Shown here one piece after another: positions 14,443 to 25,419 of a DNA stretch of 50,992 nt (the stretch's first letter is position 1; the number at the start of each line of letters is the position of its first letter). The position numbers and the translations under genes are program-made. The stretch covers positions 491,356 through 542,347 of the forward strand of contig NZ_GG693412.1 of the NCBI RefSeq assembly GCF_000159435.1, given 5' to 3'. The notes beneath the pieces were generated by a model, which had not been told where the DNA came from, did not search any database, and saw only the letters and a list, made by a program, of their open reading frames with translations. The stretch comes from Limosilactobacillus vaginalis DSM 5837 = ATCC 49540 (GTDB lineage: Bacteria > Bacillota > Bacilli > Lactobacillales > Lactobacillaceae).

Positions 14443-16920
14443 ATGGATAATATGTTTACACCTAGTGCCAAACACGTCTTGGCACTCGCCCATGAACAAG
14501 CAAAGTACTTTAAGCACCAAGCCGTTGGTACTGAACACTTATTACTTGCGTTGGCAATTGAAAGGGAGGGAATTGCTAGCAAGATTTTTGAGCAATTCTC
14601 CATTACTAGCGATGATATTCAAGAAGAAATTGAGCGGATGATTGGCTATGGGACCATGGATGACATGGGGCCAGCTGATTACCTTCCATATTCTCCCAAA
14701 GCACGGCAGGTATTAGCACTAGCGGGACAGGAAGCACAGCAGTTAAATGCCTTAAAGATTGGTACTGAACACTTATTACTCGCGTTGATTTCAGATGAAG
14801 GAATTCTTTCTTCCAGAATTTTAATGAGCTTAGATGTTCTACCCCGACAAATTCGCAAAGTAACCTTGCGGCGTCTTGGTGTTTCAGATATTCAGGCACG
14901 ACAGCGCTTAGGCAGACAGCCGGGACAACGAACACGAAGATCGCAGACACCAACTCTTGATAAGCTTGCACGTGATATGACCCAAATGGCAAGGGATGGT
15001 AAACTTGACCCTGTAATTGGTCGCGACAACGAATTACGACGGGTTGAGCAGATCTTAAGTCGCCGAACAAAGAACAATCCAGTGCTAATTGGTGAACCCG
15101 GTGTTGGGAAGACAGCGATTGCTGAGGAATTAGCTCGTCGAATGGCCAACAATGAAGTTCCTGAAGACTTAGCACAGAAGCGATTGATGATGCTTGATAT
15201 GGGATCGTTAGTTGCCGGAACTAAGTATCGTGGAGAATTTGAAGATCGGTTGAAAAAGGTTATTGACGAAATTCAAAAAGACGGCCATGTCATCCTCTTC
15301 ATTGATGAATTACACACTTTGATTGGTGCTGGTGGTGCTGAAGGGGCGATTGATGCTTCAAATATCTTAAAGCCAGCTCTTGCTCGTGGTGATTTACAGA
15401 CAATTGGTGCTACGACTCTTGATGAATACCAAAAGTATATTGAATCTGATGCTGCACTAGAACGACGGTTTGCGACTGTTCAGATTGAAGAACCCACTGA
15501 AAATATTGCTTTGCAGATTCTAAATGGCTTGCGGCCAAAATATGAGGAACACCATCATGTTAAAATTGATGATGATGCATTAAAGCAGGCTGTTAAATTA
15601 TCAAGTCGCTACATCACAGACCGTTATTTACCGGATAAGGCAATTGATTTAATTGATGAGGCTTCCTCAATGGTACGGATTGATGCCGAAGAAAAGGGAA
15701 ATCATCAACCATCATTAACTACCAAATTAGTACAATTACGGCAACAAAAAGAAGCTGCAATTGAGAACCAAGATTTTGATCAGGCTGCTAATCTCCGGCA
15801 AGAAGAGCTAACGTTAAAGGCTAAGGTTGATGAGCAACAGAAAAAGACTGAGAAGCAATCTGCACAGCGAAAGCTCCACACAACAGGGGAAGATGTTGCA
15901 AAAATTGTTGCTGAATGGACCGGTGTCCCGCTGACCCAGCTTAAGAAGAGCGAAAGTGAACGACTAGTTAATCTTGAAAAGGTTCTTCATAATCGTGTCA
16001 TTGGTCAAAATGAGGCTGTATCAGTGGTTGCAAAGGCAATCCGTCGAGCAAGAAGCGGCTTGAAGGATCCGCAACGGCCAATTGGTTCATTTATGTTCCT
16101 TGGACCAACAGGAGTAGGGAAAACGGAACTAGCTAAGGCACTAGCGGCGGCAATGTTTGGTTCTGAAGATAACATGATCCGGATTGATATGTCTGAATAT
16201 ATGGAAAAGTACAGTGCTAGTCGTTTAATTGGTGCTGCACCGGGTTATGTTGGTTATGATGAAGGTGGTCAGTTAACAGAAAAGGTTCGTCAACACCCAT
16301 ATTCGGTTGTCCTATTAGATGAGGCAGAAAAAGCGCATCCCGATGTCTTTAATTTGTTGCTTCAAGTCCTCGATGATGGCTATTTGACTGATGCTAAGGG
16401 ACGAAAAGTTGACTTCCGCAATACCATCATTATTATGACCTCTAATTTAGGTGCTACCCAGCTCCAAGATGAAAAAGAGGTCGGATTTGGTGCACGTGAT
16501 GTTAGTCAGGACTATCAGGCAATGGCATCTGCAATTCGTCAACAATTAAGACTGCATTTCCGTCCTGAGTTCCTGAACCGGATTGATGAAACAATAATTT
16601 TCCACTCCTTACAAAAGGATGAACTTCACCAAATTGTTAAATTGATGGTTGCTCAACTAAGAGCACGGGTTGCTGAACAAGGAATTAACTTGAAAGTTAC
16701 GCCTGCAGCGATTGATGTTGTGGCAACTAAGGGTTACAATCCGGCATATGGTGCTCGGCCATTACGTCGGGCATTGCAGGATCTGATTGAGGATCCGCTA
16801 AGCACCGCGCTACTAAGTGGCAACGTAAAAACTGGTGATAACGTTGTTGTCGGTGCTCACCAAGGAAAAATTACCTTGAAAGTAAAAAATGACCACAATG
16901 AGCGAATGGTAAAGAATTAA
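14443..16920 (+). CDS. clpC: AAA+ chaperone/protease ATPase subunit ClpC
   Basis: An 825-residue HSP100 ATPase that unfolds substrates and feeds them to ClpP. It has two N-terminal Clp repeats (about residues 1-150). AAA module 1 has Walker [10 protein letters not shown] and Walker [11 protein letters not shown] middle domain with a UVR-like segment ([19 protein letters not shown]) follows. AAA module 2 has GPTGVGKTE and VVLLDEAEK. The VGFGARD segment in module 2 is the ClpP-docking loop, so it works with ClpP. It is cotranscribed with ctsR and therefore heat-inducible. The Shine-Dalgarno AGGAGG lies ahead of the ATG. Confidence 0.96.
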   Translation: MDNMFTPSAKHVLALAHEQAKYFKHQAVGTEHLLLALAIEREGIASKIFEQFSITSDDIQEEIERMIGYGTMDDMGPADYLPYSPKARQVLALAGQEAQQLNALKIGTEHLLLALISDEGILSSRILMSLDVLPRQIRKVTLRRLGVSDIQARQRLGRQPGQRTRRSQTPTLDKLARDMTQMARDGKLDPVIGRDNELRRVEQILSRRTKNNPVLIGEPGVGKTAIAEELARRMANNEVPEDLAQKRLMMLDMGSLVAGTKYRGEFEDRLKKVIDEIQKDGHVILFIDELHTLIGAGGAEGAIDASNILKPALARGDLQTIGATTLDEYQKYIESDAALERRFATVQIEEPTENIALQILNGLRPKYEEHHHVKIDDDALKQAVKLSSRYITDRYLPDKAIDLIDEASSMVRIDAEEKGNHQPSLTTKLVQLRQQKEAAIENQDFDQAANLRQEELTLKAKVDEQQKKTEKQSAQRKLHTTGEDVAKIVAEWTGVPLTQLKKSESERLVNLEKVLHNRVIGQNEAVSVVAKAIRRARSGLKDPQRPIGSFMFLGPTGVGKTELAKALAAAMFGSEDNMIRIDMSEYMEKYSASRLIGAAPGYVGYDEGGQLTEKVRQHPYSVVLLDEAEKAHPDVFNLLLQVLDDGYLTDAKGRKVDFRNTIIIMTSNLGATQLQDEKEVGFGARDVSQDYQAMASAIRQQLRLHFRPEFLNRIDETIIFHSLQKDELHQIVKLMVAQLRARVAEQGINLKVTPAAIDVVATKGYNPAYGARPLRRALQDLIEDPLSTALLSGNVKTGDNVVVGAHQGKITLKVKNDHNERMVKN

Positions 16921-16930
16921 AATTAAAATC

Positions 16931-16974
16931 GGACTTTGACGTTTGACTTTTGGAACGTTGAAGTCCTTTTATTT
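16931..16974 (+). terminator. Terminator after clpC
   Basis: A 13-bp stem (16931-16943 with 16954-16966, two G-T pairs) is followed by TTTTATTT. Confidence 0.85.
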
Positions 16975-17073
16975 ACGGGAAGCTATTAAACATTTCTGTT
17001 ATCATCTGTTCAACTGAAATTAATAAGAATAAAAATATTATTTTATCTATATCTAATTTGGGAGGAGATAATT

Positions 17074-17124
17074 TTGCTTAAAAGCTTGTCAAATCAAAGT
17101 TTTGGTGGCATTATATATTTATAA
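17074..17124 (+). CDS. Possible 16-codon leader peptide upstream of the TetR regulator
   Basis: A strong Shine-Dalgarno GGGAGGAG at about 17060-17066 is followed 7 nt later by TTG and a 16-codon frame (MLKSLSNQSFGGIIYL) ending in TAA at 17122-17124. No larger gene uses this ribosome-binding site. It could be a leader peptide, or a decayed gene start. The regulator's own promoter may overlap it. Confidence 0.25.
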   Translation: MLKSLSNQSFGGIIYL

Positions 17125-17154
17125 TGTGATTAATATGTTAGGAGATAGTAAAGT

Positions 17155-17748
17155 ATGAAGAGAGCTGAACAGCTTGAGAAAACACGACAGTCAATTATGA
17201 GAACGGCAACTAAGCTCTTCTTGCAAAAAGGCTTCGGTGAAACTTCTACTCGTGATATTGCTAAGCAAGTTGGGATTACTCAACCGGCTCTTTACCATCA
17301 CTTTAGCGATAAGGAAGTCCTCTATCTAGACGTGATGACTAATTTGAGTAGTAAGGTTCGTAAGGATATTAATAAGGTAATGCGGAAACATAAGCTAACA
17401 CCTAATGAACAATTGTGGCAAATTACGGTTGTACTGAAAAAACATCACCCAGTAAGTATTTACGATCAATACCACCAAGCAGTTAGTTTGCTTTCAAAGA
17501 GTTCCCAACAAAAATTGAACATGATTCTCGCAATGAATTATCTTCAGCCAATTGCTGAGTACTTTAAGCAACCAGAAGTTGAATTACGTCCTGATATTTT
17601 GCCGCAAGAAGCTGCTGAATTGTTCTTAGCTGGAATTTCACCGATTTTTGGTACCTACCAGCCAATTGGTGGCCATAACATTAGTGACGATCAACGCGAT
17701 CAATTAATTTTGGATTGCATTATTAGCGGACTTTCAAAAACAAAATAA
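17155..17748 (+). CDS. TetR/AcrR-family transcriptional regulator
   Basis: A 197-residue regulator. The N-terminal helix-turn-helix is clear: IMRTATKLFLQKGFGETSTR, then DIAKQVGITQPALYHHFSDK, the standard TetR signature. The C-terminal ligand-binding part is not recognisable beyond the fold. TetR proteins usually repress a neighbouring transporter or enzyme gene and are released by a small ligand. Here the neighbours are clpC and rpoB, so the target is probably elsewhere or the gene itself. The Shine-Dalgarno AGGAGA supports ATG 17155. Confidence 0.88.
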   Translation: MKRAEQLEKTRQSIMRTATKLFLQKGFGETSTRDIAKQVGITQPALYHHFSDKEVLYLDVMTNLSSKVRKDINKVMRKHKLTPNEQLWQITVVLKKHHPVSIYDQYHQAVSLLSKSSQQKLNMILAMNYLQPIAEYFKQPEVELRPDILPQEAAELFLAGISPIFGTYQPIGGHNISDDQRDQLILDCIISGLSKTK

Positions 17749-17765
17749 TTAGTTGAGTAACTCTG

Positions 17766-17794
17766 TTGACATTTAATAAATTATCTTATATACT
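17766..17794 (+). promoter_or_regulatory. Promoter of the rpoB-rpoC operon
   Basis: TTGACA, 17 nt, TATACT: almost perfect sigma-A consensus. The predicted start near 17801 leaves a leader of about 180 nt. Confidence 0.88.
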
Positions 17795-17823
17795 ACAAAA
17801 GTATGTAATTGTGAGTTCTCATA

Positions 17824-17953
17824 TGAACCTAGTGATCTATTGTCCATTAGGTTCAGTAAATAAAACCAAAGGCAGTTTTTAACTGTTTTTGGATTTTTTT
17901 TGCTCAAAATTATGATTTTAGTTCATTTGTAACCAAATTGTAATATTTGAACT
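17824..17953 (+). promoter_or_regulatory. Structured rpoB leader (candidate Lacto-rpoB RNA element)
   Basis: TGAACCTA (17824-17831) pairs with TAGGTTCA (17848-17855). A terminator follows at 17866-17901, and then AGTTCA (17920-17925) pairs with TGAACT (17948-17953). The GTTCA/TGAAC segments could also pair across the terminator, giving alternative folds. A conserved Lacto-rpoB RNA motif has been described upstream of rpoB in lactic acid bacteria; position fits, but I have not matched the covariance model. Confidence 0.6.
17866..17901 (+). terminator. Attenuator-like terminator in the rpoB leader
   Basis: CCAAAGGCAGTT pairs fully with AACTGTTTTTGG around a 3-nt loop (two G-T pairs), followed by A and eight T. 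It stands between the promoter and rpoB, so elongation must be regulated or leaky. Confidence 0.8.
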
Positions 17954-17981
17954 CACTGAATAAATTAGAGAGGTGAACAGT

Positions 17982-20900
17982 TTGGCCGGACATTTAGTTA
18001 AATACGGTAAGCACCGTACCCGTCGTAGCTACTCCCGAATCAAAGAAGTTCTCGAGCTGCCAAACCTGATTGAAATCCAAACGGACTCATACAAGTGGTT
18101 CATGGATAAAGGTTTACGGGAAATGTTTGATGATATTATGCCAATTGATGATTTCCAAGGGAAGTTATCATTGGAATTCGTTGACTATCAACTTTTGGAA
18201 CCTAAGTATACTGTTGATGAAGCACGTGAACATGATGCAAATTACTCAGCACCGCTTCACGTTACTTTGCGTCTTACTAACCATGAGACTGGGGAAATTA
18301 AGTCTCAAGATGTTTTCTTTGGTGAATTCCCATTAATGACAGATCAAGGGACCTTCATTATTAATGGTGCTGAACGGGTTATTGTTTCTCAATTAGTTCG
18401 GTCACCAGGTGTTTACTACAATGAAGAAGCTGGCAAGAACGGCCGGCCAAGTTATGGTGCTACCTTTATTCCTAACCGTGGTGCCTGGCTTGAATACGAA
18501 ACTGATGCTAAGAATATTTCTTACGTTCGGATTGACCGGACTCGTAAGTTACCAATGACTGAATTAATCCGGGCACTTGGCTTTGGTTCAGATGATGAAA
18601 TCATTGATATGTTTGGTGGCAACAGTGAGACCCTATCCTTAACTTTGGATAAGGATGTTCACAAGAATGCTGAAGACTCTCGGGTTGAAGAAGCACTTAA
18701 GGATATCTATGAACGTCTTCGTCCAGGTGAACCTAAGACTGCGGACTCAGCTCGGAACCTATTGACAGCACGGTTCTTTGATCCTAAGCGTTATGATATG
18801 GCTCCTGTTGGTCGATACAAGACTAACAAGAAGTTAATGCTGAAGTACCGTCTTCTTGGTGAAACCTTAGCCGAAACCCTTGCTGATCCAGATACTGGTG
18901 AAGTGCTTGCGCAAAAGGGTGACAAGGTTACCAAGGAAGTATTGAAGAAGTTAGAACCATACTTAGATCGTGACGACTTTAAGATGATTACCTACACTCC
19001 TTCTGATGAAGCCGTGGTTACTGAACCAGTAAAGCTTCAAAAAGTTTTGGTTTACTCCCATGAAGATCCAGAACGAGTTGTTCCAATTATCGGTAATGGC
19101 CACATTCCATTGGAATACAAGCATATTGAACCAGCTGATATTCTTGCTTCATTGAACTACTTCTTCAACTTGCAAGAAGGTATCGGCACTACCGACGATA
19201 TTGACCACTTAGGTAATCGGCGGATTCGTTCAGTTGGTGAATTATTGCAAAACCAATTCCGGATTGGGTTAGCACGGATGGAACGGGTTGTTCGGGAACG
19301 GATGTCAATTCAGGATCCTGACACTGTTACTCCACAACAATTGATTAATATTCGGCCAGTTGTTGCTTCAATTCGTGAATTCTTTGGTTCTTCACAATTG
19401 TCACAATTCATGGACCAAACCAACCCGCTTGGTGAATTAACTCATAAGCGGCGTCTTTCCGCCCTTGGTCCTGGTGGTTTGACTCGTGATCGGGCCGGAT
19501 ATGAAGTTCGTGATGTGCACTATACTCACTATGGTCGGATGTGCCCAATCGAAACTCCTGAAGGTCCTAACATTGGTTTGATTAACAGTCTTTCATCATA
19601 TGCTCGTGTTAATAAGTATGGATTCATCGAAACTCCATACCGTCGTGTTTCATGGAAGACTCATAAAGTTACTGACAAGATCGACTACTTAACTGCCGAC
19701 GAAGAAGATAACTACATCATTGCTCAGGCCAACACGCCTTTGAATGATGATGGTTCATTTGCTCAAGACCAAGTTATGTGTCGTGATAAGGATGATTACA
19801 TTGAAACGAGCGTTGAGAACGTCGATTACATGGACGTTTCTCCAAAACAAGTTGTCTCCGTTGCTTCCGCATGTATTCCATTCCTTGAAAACGATGACTC
19901 TAACCGTGCCTTGATGGGTGCTAACATGCAACGGCAAGCTGTTCCGTTGTTGAACCCTCATGCACCATTAGTAAGTACTGGAATTGACTACAAAGCAGCC
20001 CATGACTCTGGGGTGGCCATGATTGCTAAGAAATCAGGGACAGTTGAATATGTTGATGCTCGTGAAGTTCGTGTTCGTGAAGAAGATGGAACTCTTGATA
20101 CTTACAAATTAATGAAGTTCCGTCGTTCTAACGGTGGTAAGAACTACAACCAACGTCCAATTGTTAAAGTTGGCGAACATGTAGACGCCGATGATGTTCT
20201 TGCTGATGGACCATCAATGGAACAAGGTGAATTAGCCTTAGGTCAAAATCCATTGATTGCCTTCATGACTTGGCAAGGTTACAACTTCGAAGATGCCATC
20301 GCAATTAGCGAACGGTTAGTTAAGGATGATGTTTATACATCAATTCATATCGAGTCATACGAATCAGAAGCTCGGGAAACTAAGCTTGGACCTGAAGAAA
20401 TGACCCGTGAAATTCCTAACGTTGGTGACGATGCACTTAAAGATCTGGACGAAAATGGGATTGTTCGGATTGGTGCTGAAGTTCATGACGGCGATATTTT
20501 AGTAGGTAAGGTTACTCCTAAGGGAATGACTGAATTATCTGCTGAAGAACGGTTGCTTCACGCTATCTTTGGTGAAAAGTCACGTGAAGTTCGTGATACT
20601 TCTCTCCGTGTTCCTCACGGTGGTGGCGGTATTATCCAAGACGTTAAGGTCTTTACTCGTGAAAATGGGGATGAACTTTCACCAGGTGTTAACACCATGG
20701 TTCGGGTTTACATTGCCCAAAAGCGGAAGATCCAAGTCGGTGATAAGATGTCAGGTCGTCACGGTAACAAGGGTACTGTTTCTATCGTTGTTCCTGAAGA
20801 AGATATGCCGTATATGCCAGACGGTACACCGATCGACATTATGTTGAGTCCAATGGGTGTGCCAAGTCGTATGAATATCGGACAGTTGCTTGAATTGCAC

Positions 20901-21599
20901 TTAGGAATGGCTGCAAAGCGTCTTGGAATTCACATGGCAACACCAGTATTCGATGGTGCTACTGATAAGGATGTTTGGGATGCTGTTAAGGAATCCGGGT
21001 TCCCTGAAGACGGTAAGACAATTCTTTATGATGGTCGTACAGGTGAACCATTTGAAAACCGGATTGCCGTTGGTTCAATGCATTACCTTAAGTTAGCCCA
21101 CATGGTTGACGATAAGATTCACGCTCGTTCTACTGGTCCATACTCACTTGTTACTCAACAGCCATTGGGTGGTAAAGCTCAGTTTGGTGGTCAGCGGTTC
21201 GGTGAAATGGAAGTTTGGGCTCTTGAAGCTTACGGTGCTGCATACACTCTTCAAGAAATCCTTACTTACAAGTCAGACGATACTGTTGGTCGTGTTCGGA
21301 CTTACGATGCCATCATTAATGGTGAACCAATTCCAAAGCCGGGTGTTCCTGAATCATTCCGGGTTCTTGTTAAGGAATTACAAGCATTAGGCCTTGATAT
21401 GAAGGTGCTTGATGGTAACCATAATGAAGTTCAATTGAAGAACATGGATGAAGATGATGATGAAGTTGTTAATGTTGATGCTTTAGCTAAGTATGCTGCA
21501 AAGCACAATGCTGAAGAAAAAGAAAAGAAAGACGAAGCGTCTGCCGATAATAAATCAGCTGCAACAACTGATGAACAAGACAAGACTAAGCAAGACTAG
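17982..21599 (+). CDS. rpoB: RNA polymerase beta subunit
   Basis: About 1205 residues, the catalytic-core beta subunit. The frame opens at GTG 17973, but the Shine-Dalgarno AGAGAGGTG is too close to it. TTG at 17982 has proper spacing and yields [20 protein letters not shown], the usual start in lactobacilli. The rifampicin-binding cluster is canonical ([20 protein letters not shown], then [10 protein letters not shown]), so no resistance change is apparent by eye. The Lys-rich [12 protein letters not shown] region is present. The last 35 or so residues are a charged, low-complexity tail ([16 protein letters not shown]) without known function. rpoC follows after 49 nt, and expression is probably controlled by the leader attenuator. 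Confidence 0.97.
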   Translation: MAGHLVKYGKHRTRRSYSRIKEVLELPNLIEIQTDSYKWFMDKGLREMFDDIMPIDDFQGKLSLEFVDYQLLEPKYTVDEAREHDANYSAPLHVTLRLTNHETGEIKSQDVFFGEFPLMTDQGTFIINGAERVIVSQLVRSPGVYYNEEAGKNGRPSYGATFIPNRGAWLEYETDAKNISYVRIDRTRKLPMTELIRALGFGSDDEIIDMFGGNSETLSLTLDKDVHKNAEDSRVEEALKDIYERLRPGEPKTADSARNLLTARFFDPKRYDMAPVGRYKTNKKLMLKYRLLGETLAETLADPDTGEVLAQKGDKVTKEVLKKLEPYLDRDDFKMITYTPSDEAVVTEPVKLQKVLVYSHEDPERVVPIIGNGHIPLEYKHIEPADILASLNYFFNLQEGIGTTDDIDHLGNRRIRSVGELLQNQFRIGLARMERVVRERMSIQDPDTVTPQQLINIRPVVASIREFFGSSQLSQFMDQTNPLGELTHKRRLSALGPGGLTRDRAGYEVRDVHYTHYGRMCPIETPEGPNIGLINSLSSYARVNKYGFIETPYRRVSWKTHKVTDKIDYLTADEEDNYIIAQANTPLNDDGSFAQDQVMCRDKDDYIETSVENVDYMDVSPKQVVSVASACIPFLENDDSNRALMGANMQRQAVPLLNPHAPLVSTGIDYKAAHDSGVAMIAKKSGTVEYVDAREVRVREEDGTLDTYKLMKFRRSNGGKNYNQRPIVKVGEHVDADDVLADGPSMEQGELALGQNPLIAFMTWQGYNFEDAIAISERLVKDDVYTSIHIESYESEARETKLGPEEMTREIPNVGDDALKDLDENGIVRIGAEVHDGDILVGKVTPKGMTELSAEERLLHAIFGEKSREVRDTSLRVPHGGGGIIQDVKVFTRENGDELSPGVNTMVRVYIAQKRKIQVGDKMSGRHGNKGTVSIVVPEEDMPYMPDGTPIDIMLSPMGVPSRMNIGQLLELHLGMAAKRLGIHMATPVFDGATDKDVWDAVKESGFPEDGKTILYDGRTGEPFENRIAVGSMHYLKLAHMVDDKIHARSTGPYSLVTQQPLGGKAQFGGQRFGEMEVWALEAYGAAYTLQEILTYKSDDTVGRVRTYDAIINGEPIPKPGVPESFRVLVKELQALGLDMKVLDGNHNEVQLKNMDEDDDEVVNVDALAKYAAKHNAEEKEKKDEASADNKSAATTDEQDKTKQD

Positions 21600-21648
21600 T
21601 TTTACTTAGTGCTGAACGTAAACTATTAAAATAAGGAGGAAAAATCCT

Positions 21649-24600
21649 TTGATTGATGTCAATAAATTTGAAAGTATGCAGATCGGCCTGGCATCACCAG
21701 ATAAGATCCGTAGTTGGTCTTACGGGGAAGTTAAGAAGCCCGAGACCATCAACTACCGGACTTTAAAGCCAGAAAAACAAGGTCTGTTTGACGAACGAAT
21801 CTTTGGCCCAACTAAGGACTATGAATGTGCTTGTGGTAAGTACAAGCGGATTCGCTACAAGGGTCGTGTCTGTGACCGCTGTGGTGTTGAAGTTACTAGT
21901 TCAAAGGTTCGTCGTGAACGGATGGGGCACATTGAATTGGCCGCTCCGGTTTCCCATATTTGGTACTTCAAGGGGATTCCAAGTCGGATGGGTCTTGTCT
22001 TAGACATGAGTCCACGATCACTTGAAGAAGTTATTTACTTTGCTTCATACGTTGTTTTGGATCCAGGTGATACTCCACTTGAAAAGAAGCAATTGCTTTC
22101 TGAAGCAGAATACCGTGACAAGAAGGCTGAATTTGGCGACCGCTTTACTGCTGAAATGGGAGCCGCTGCTATTAAGAAGTTATTAGCAGACGTCGACCTT
22201 AATAAGGAAGCAGCCGAATTAAAGGAAGAACTAAAGGAAGCAACTGGTCAAAAGCGGACTCGTGCTATCCGTCGTTTGGATATTTTGGAAGCATTTATCA
22301 AGTCTGGTAACAAGCCGGAATGGATGGTCCTTGATGTTATTCCTGTTATGCCACCTGATTTACGGCCAATGGTTCAACTTGAAGGTGGCCGGTTTGCTAC
22401 CTCTGACTTAAACGATTTATACCGGCGGGTTATTAACCGGAATAACCGTTTGAAGCGTCTTTTGAAGTTGCAAGCTCCAGGAATCATTGTTCAAAACGAA
22501 AAACGGATGCTCCAAGAAGCCGTTGATGCCTTAATTGATAATGGCCGTCGAGGTCGTCCTGTTTCAGGTCCTGGTAACCGTCCATTGAAGTCCCTTTCTC
22601 ACCTTCTGAAGGGGAAGCAAGGACGTTTCCGTCAAAACTTGCTTGGTAAGCGTGTTGATTACTCTGGTCGTTCAGTTATTGATGTTGGTCCATCATTACG
22701 AATGAACCAAATGGGGCTTCCTGTTCCAATGGCTCTTGAATTGTTCAAGCCATTTATCATGCACGAATTAGTTAAGCGTGGTTTATCCGCTAACGTTAAG
22801 GCAGCTAAGCGGAAGATTGACCGTCGTGATGATGATGTCTTTGATGTTCTTGAAGATGTTATCAAGGAACACCCAGTTCTTCTTAACCGGGCCCCTACAT
22901 TGCACCGGTTAGGTATCCAGGCCTTTGAACCAATTCTGGTTTCTGGTAAGTCAATGCGTCTTCACCCATTGGTATGTACTGCTTACAATGCCGATTTTGA
23001 TGGGGACCAGATGGCGATCCACGTACCACTTTCTGATGAAGCTCAAGCTGAAGCACGGCTATTAATGCTTGCCGCTTCTCACATTTTGAGTCCTCGTGAC
23101 GGTGAACCAATCGTTTCTCCATCTCAGGATATGGTTATCGGTAACTACTACATGACCACTGAAGATAAGGGTCGTGAAGGTGAAGGGATGATCTTCAAGG
23201 ATACCGATGAAGCTGAAATGGCATACCGGAACAACTATGTTTCACTCCAAACTCGTGTTGGTGTACAAGTTTCAGCATTCCCTGACAAGCCATTTACTGA
23301 TGAACAACGCGGTAAGATCATGGTAACTAGTGTAGGTAAGTTATTGTTCAACCGGATTCTTCCTAAAGACTTCAATTACATTAACGAACCTACTGCTGAT
23401 AACATTACTAAGGGTGTTGATGACCGCTTCTTCCTTGATCCGGGTGAAGATATCAACGAATACCTTGAAAATGCACCACTAGTTCCACCATTCAAGAAGG
23501 GCTTCTTGTCAGACTTAATTGCTGAAGTTTACAAGCAATACAAGGTTACCAAGACTTCTCAATTCCTTGACCGGATTAAGGACCTTGGTTACTACGAATC
23601 AACTATTTCTGGTTTAACTACCGCAATGTCAGATATTCATGACTTGCCTGAAAAGCCAGAAATTATTAAGAAGGCTCGTAAGCAAGTTGCCTTAGTTACC
23701 AAGCAATTCCGTCGTGGGTTGATTACTGATGACGAACGTTACGACCGGGTTATTGGTATCTGGAACGATGCAAAAGACAAAGTTCAAAACAAGTTGATTG
23801 AACATATGGACATCCATAATCCAATCAACATGATGTCTGACTCAGGTGCTCGTGGTAACATTTCTAACTTTACTCAGCTTGCCGGAATGCGTGGGTTGAT
23901 GGCTTCTCCAAACGGTAAGATTATGGAATTGCCAGTTCTTTCTAACTTCTATGAAGGTTTGTCAGTGCTGGAAATGTTCATTTCTTCTCACGGTGCTCGT
24001 AAGGGAATGACCGATACCGCCTTGAAGACTGCTAACTCAGGTTACTTGACTCGGCGGTTAGTTGATGTTGCTCAGGATGTTGTTGTTCGTGAAAAGGACT
24101 GTGGCACTGACCGTGGCCTTGAAGTTACTGCAATTACAAACGGTAACGAAATGATCGAACCACTTTACGACCGGATCATGGGTCGTTACACTATGAAGTC
24201 TGTCTTTGATCCAAAGACTGGCGAGAAGATCGTTGGTAAGAACGTTCTAATCGACGAAACAATGGCACAAAAGATCGTTGATGCTGGCGTTAAGAAGGTT
24301 ACTATTCGTTCTGCATTTACTTGCAACACTGAACACGGTGTTTGTGAACGATGCTACGGCCGAAACGCAGCTACTGGTGACCGGGTTGAAGCCGGTGAAG
24401 CAGTTGGTACCGTTGCCGCTCAATCAATCGGTGAACCAGGTACTCAATTGACCTTGCGGAACTTCCACACTGGTGGTGTTGCCGGTAACGAAGATATTAC
24501 TCAAGGTCTCCCTCGTGTTCAAGAAATTGTGGAAGCACGTAATCCTAAGGGGCGTGCAACCATTACTGAGGTTACTGGTGAAGTTGAATCAATCGAAGAA

Positions 24601-25284
24601 AATCCAGCAGAACGGACTAAGGATGTTACTGTTAAGGGTGAAACTGATACTCGGACATACACCTTACCAATTACTGCACGGATGCGGGTTGCTGAAGGTG
24701 ACTTTATTCACCGTGGAACTGCTCTTAATGAAGGTTCAATTGATCCTAAGGAATTGATTCGGGTTCGTGATGTTCTTTCTACAGAAACTTATCTCCTTGC
24801 TGAAGTTCAAAAGGTTTACCGTATGCAGGGGATCGATCTGTTAGATAAGCACGTTGAAATCATGATTCGTCAAATGATGCGGAAGGTTCGTGTCATGGAT
24901 CCAGGTGACACAGATATGTTGCCAGGACAATTAATGGACATTGGTCAATTCCGTGATGCTAACTACAAGACATTAGTAGCCGGTAATATTCCAGCTACTG
25001 CTCGTCCAGTTATCTTAGGAATTACCAAGGCTGCCCTTGAAACTAACAGTTTCTTATCAGCTGCTTCATTCCAGGAAACTACTCGTGTCCTGACTGATGC
25101 TGCTATTCGTGGTAAGAATGACCCATTAGTTGGTTTGAAGGAAAATGTTATTATCGGTAAGATCATTCCAGCAGGTACTGGTATGAGTACGTACCGGAAC
25201 ATTAAGCCAAAAGAAGTTAATGTTGCTGCTTACTCCATCAAAGATTTAGAAGCTAAGATGAAGGAAGAAGACAAGCAAAATTAA
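21649..25284 (+). CDS. rpoC: RNA polymerase beta' subunit
   Basis: A 1211-residue subunit carrying the active-site Mg2+ motif [12 protein letters not shown]. The N-terminal zinc site is [19 protein letters not shown], and the second is made by [11 protein letters not shown]. The trigger-loop region is recognisable around [12 protein letters not shown] and [23 protein letters not shown] is used as the start, supported by the Shine-Dalgarno AAGGAGG. It is cotranscribed with rpoB and ends at a terminator. Both large-subunit genes use optimised codons. Confidence 0.97.
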   Translation: MIDVNKFESMQIGLASPDKIRSWSYGEVKKPETINYRTLKPEKQGLFDERIFGPTKDYECACGKYKRIRYKGRVCDRCGVEVTSSKVRRERMGHIELAAPVSHIWYFKGIPSRMGLVLDMSPRSLEEVIYFASYVVLDPGDTPLEKKQLLSEAEYRDKKAEFGDRFTAEMGAAAIKKLLADVDLNKEAAELKEELKEATGQKRTRAIRRLDILEAFIKSGNKPEWMVLDVIPVMPPDLRPMVQLEGGRFATSDLNDLYRRVINRNNRLKRLLKLQAPGIIVQNEKRMLQEAVDALIDNGRRGRPVSGPGNRPLKSLSHLLKGKQGRFRQNLLGKRVDYSGRSVIDVGPSLRMNQMGLPVPMALELFKPFIMHELVKRGLSANVKAAKRKIDRRDDDVFDVLEDVIKEHPVLLNRAPTLHRLGIQAFEPILVSGKSMRLHPLVCTAYNADFDGDQMAIHVPLSDEAQAEARLLMLAASHILSPRDGEPIVSPSQDMVIGNYYMTTEDKGREGEGMIFKDTDEAEMAYRNNYVSLQTRVGVQVSAFPDKPFTDEQRGKIMVTSVGKLLFNRILPKDFNYINEPTADNITKGVDDRFFLDPGEDINEYLENAPLVPPFKKGFLSDLIAEVYKQYKVTKTSQFLDRIKDLGYYESTISGLTTAMSDIHDLPEKPEIIKKARKQVALVTKQFRRGLITDDERYDRVIGIWNDAKDKVQNKLIEHMDIHNPINMMSDSGARGNISNFTQLAGMRGLMASPNGKIMELPVLSNFYEGLSVLEMFISSHGARKGMTDTALKTANSGYLTRRLVDVAQDVVVREKDCGTDRGLEVTAITNGNEMIEPLYDRIMGRYTMKSVFDPKTGEKIVGKNVLIDETMAQKIVDAGVKKVTIRSAFTCNTEHGVCERCYGRNAATGDRVEAGEAVGTVAAQSIGEPGTQLTLRNFHTGGVAGNEDITQGLPRVQEIVEARNPKGRATITEVTGEVESIEENPAERTKDVTVKGETDTRTYTLPITARMRVAEGDFIHRGTALNEGSIDPKELIRVRDVLSTETYLLAEVQKVYRMQGIDLLDKHVEIMIRQMMRKVRVMDPGDTDMLPGQLMDIGQFRDANYKTLVAGNIPATARPVILGITKAALETNSFLSAASFQETTRVLTDAAIRGKNDPLVGLKENVIIGKIIPAGTGMSTYRNIKPKEVNVAAYSIKDLEAKMKEEDKQN

Positions 25285-25302
25285 TTAGCTTAATCCCATA
25301 AG

Positions 25303-25337
25303 AAGGACTATGACTTGATTGTCATGGTCCTTTTTGC
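25303..25337 (+). terminator. Terminator after rpoC
   Basis: AAGGACTATGAC (25303-25314) pairs with GTCATGGTCCTT (25321-25332), followed by a short T run. Confidence 0.85.
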
Positions 25338-25353
25338 TATTTTAAATAATGAA

Positions 25354-25409
25354 GAAGAACGATAGGTAGGGGAACTATGGCTAAGGGGCTATGGTTCTTC
25401 GTTATTTTT
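25354..25409 (+). terminator. Second hairpin, ending at the ribosome-binding site of the AbrB-DUF998 gene
   Basis: GAAGAAC-g-ATAG (25354-25365) pairs with CTAT-g-GTTCTTC (25389-25400), followed by GTTATTTTT. The tail runs into the Shine-Dalgarno of the next gene. It may be a backup terminator or an attenuator. Confidence 0.45.
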
Positions 25410-25419
25410 GGGAGAGAAA

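Noticed and set aside
14606-15175. A 189-codon frame antisense to clpC
   Set aside because: Opposite-strand shadow of ClpC with no ribosome-binding site or known motif.
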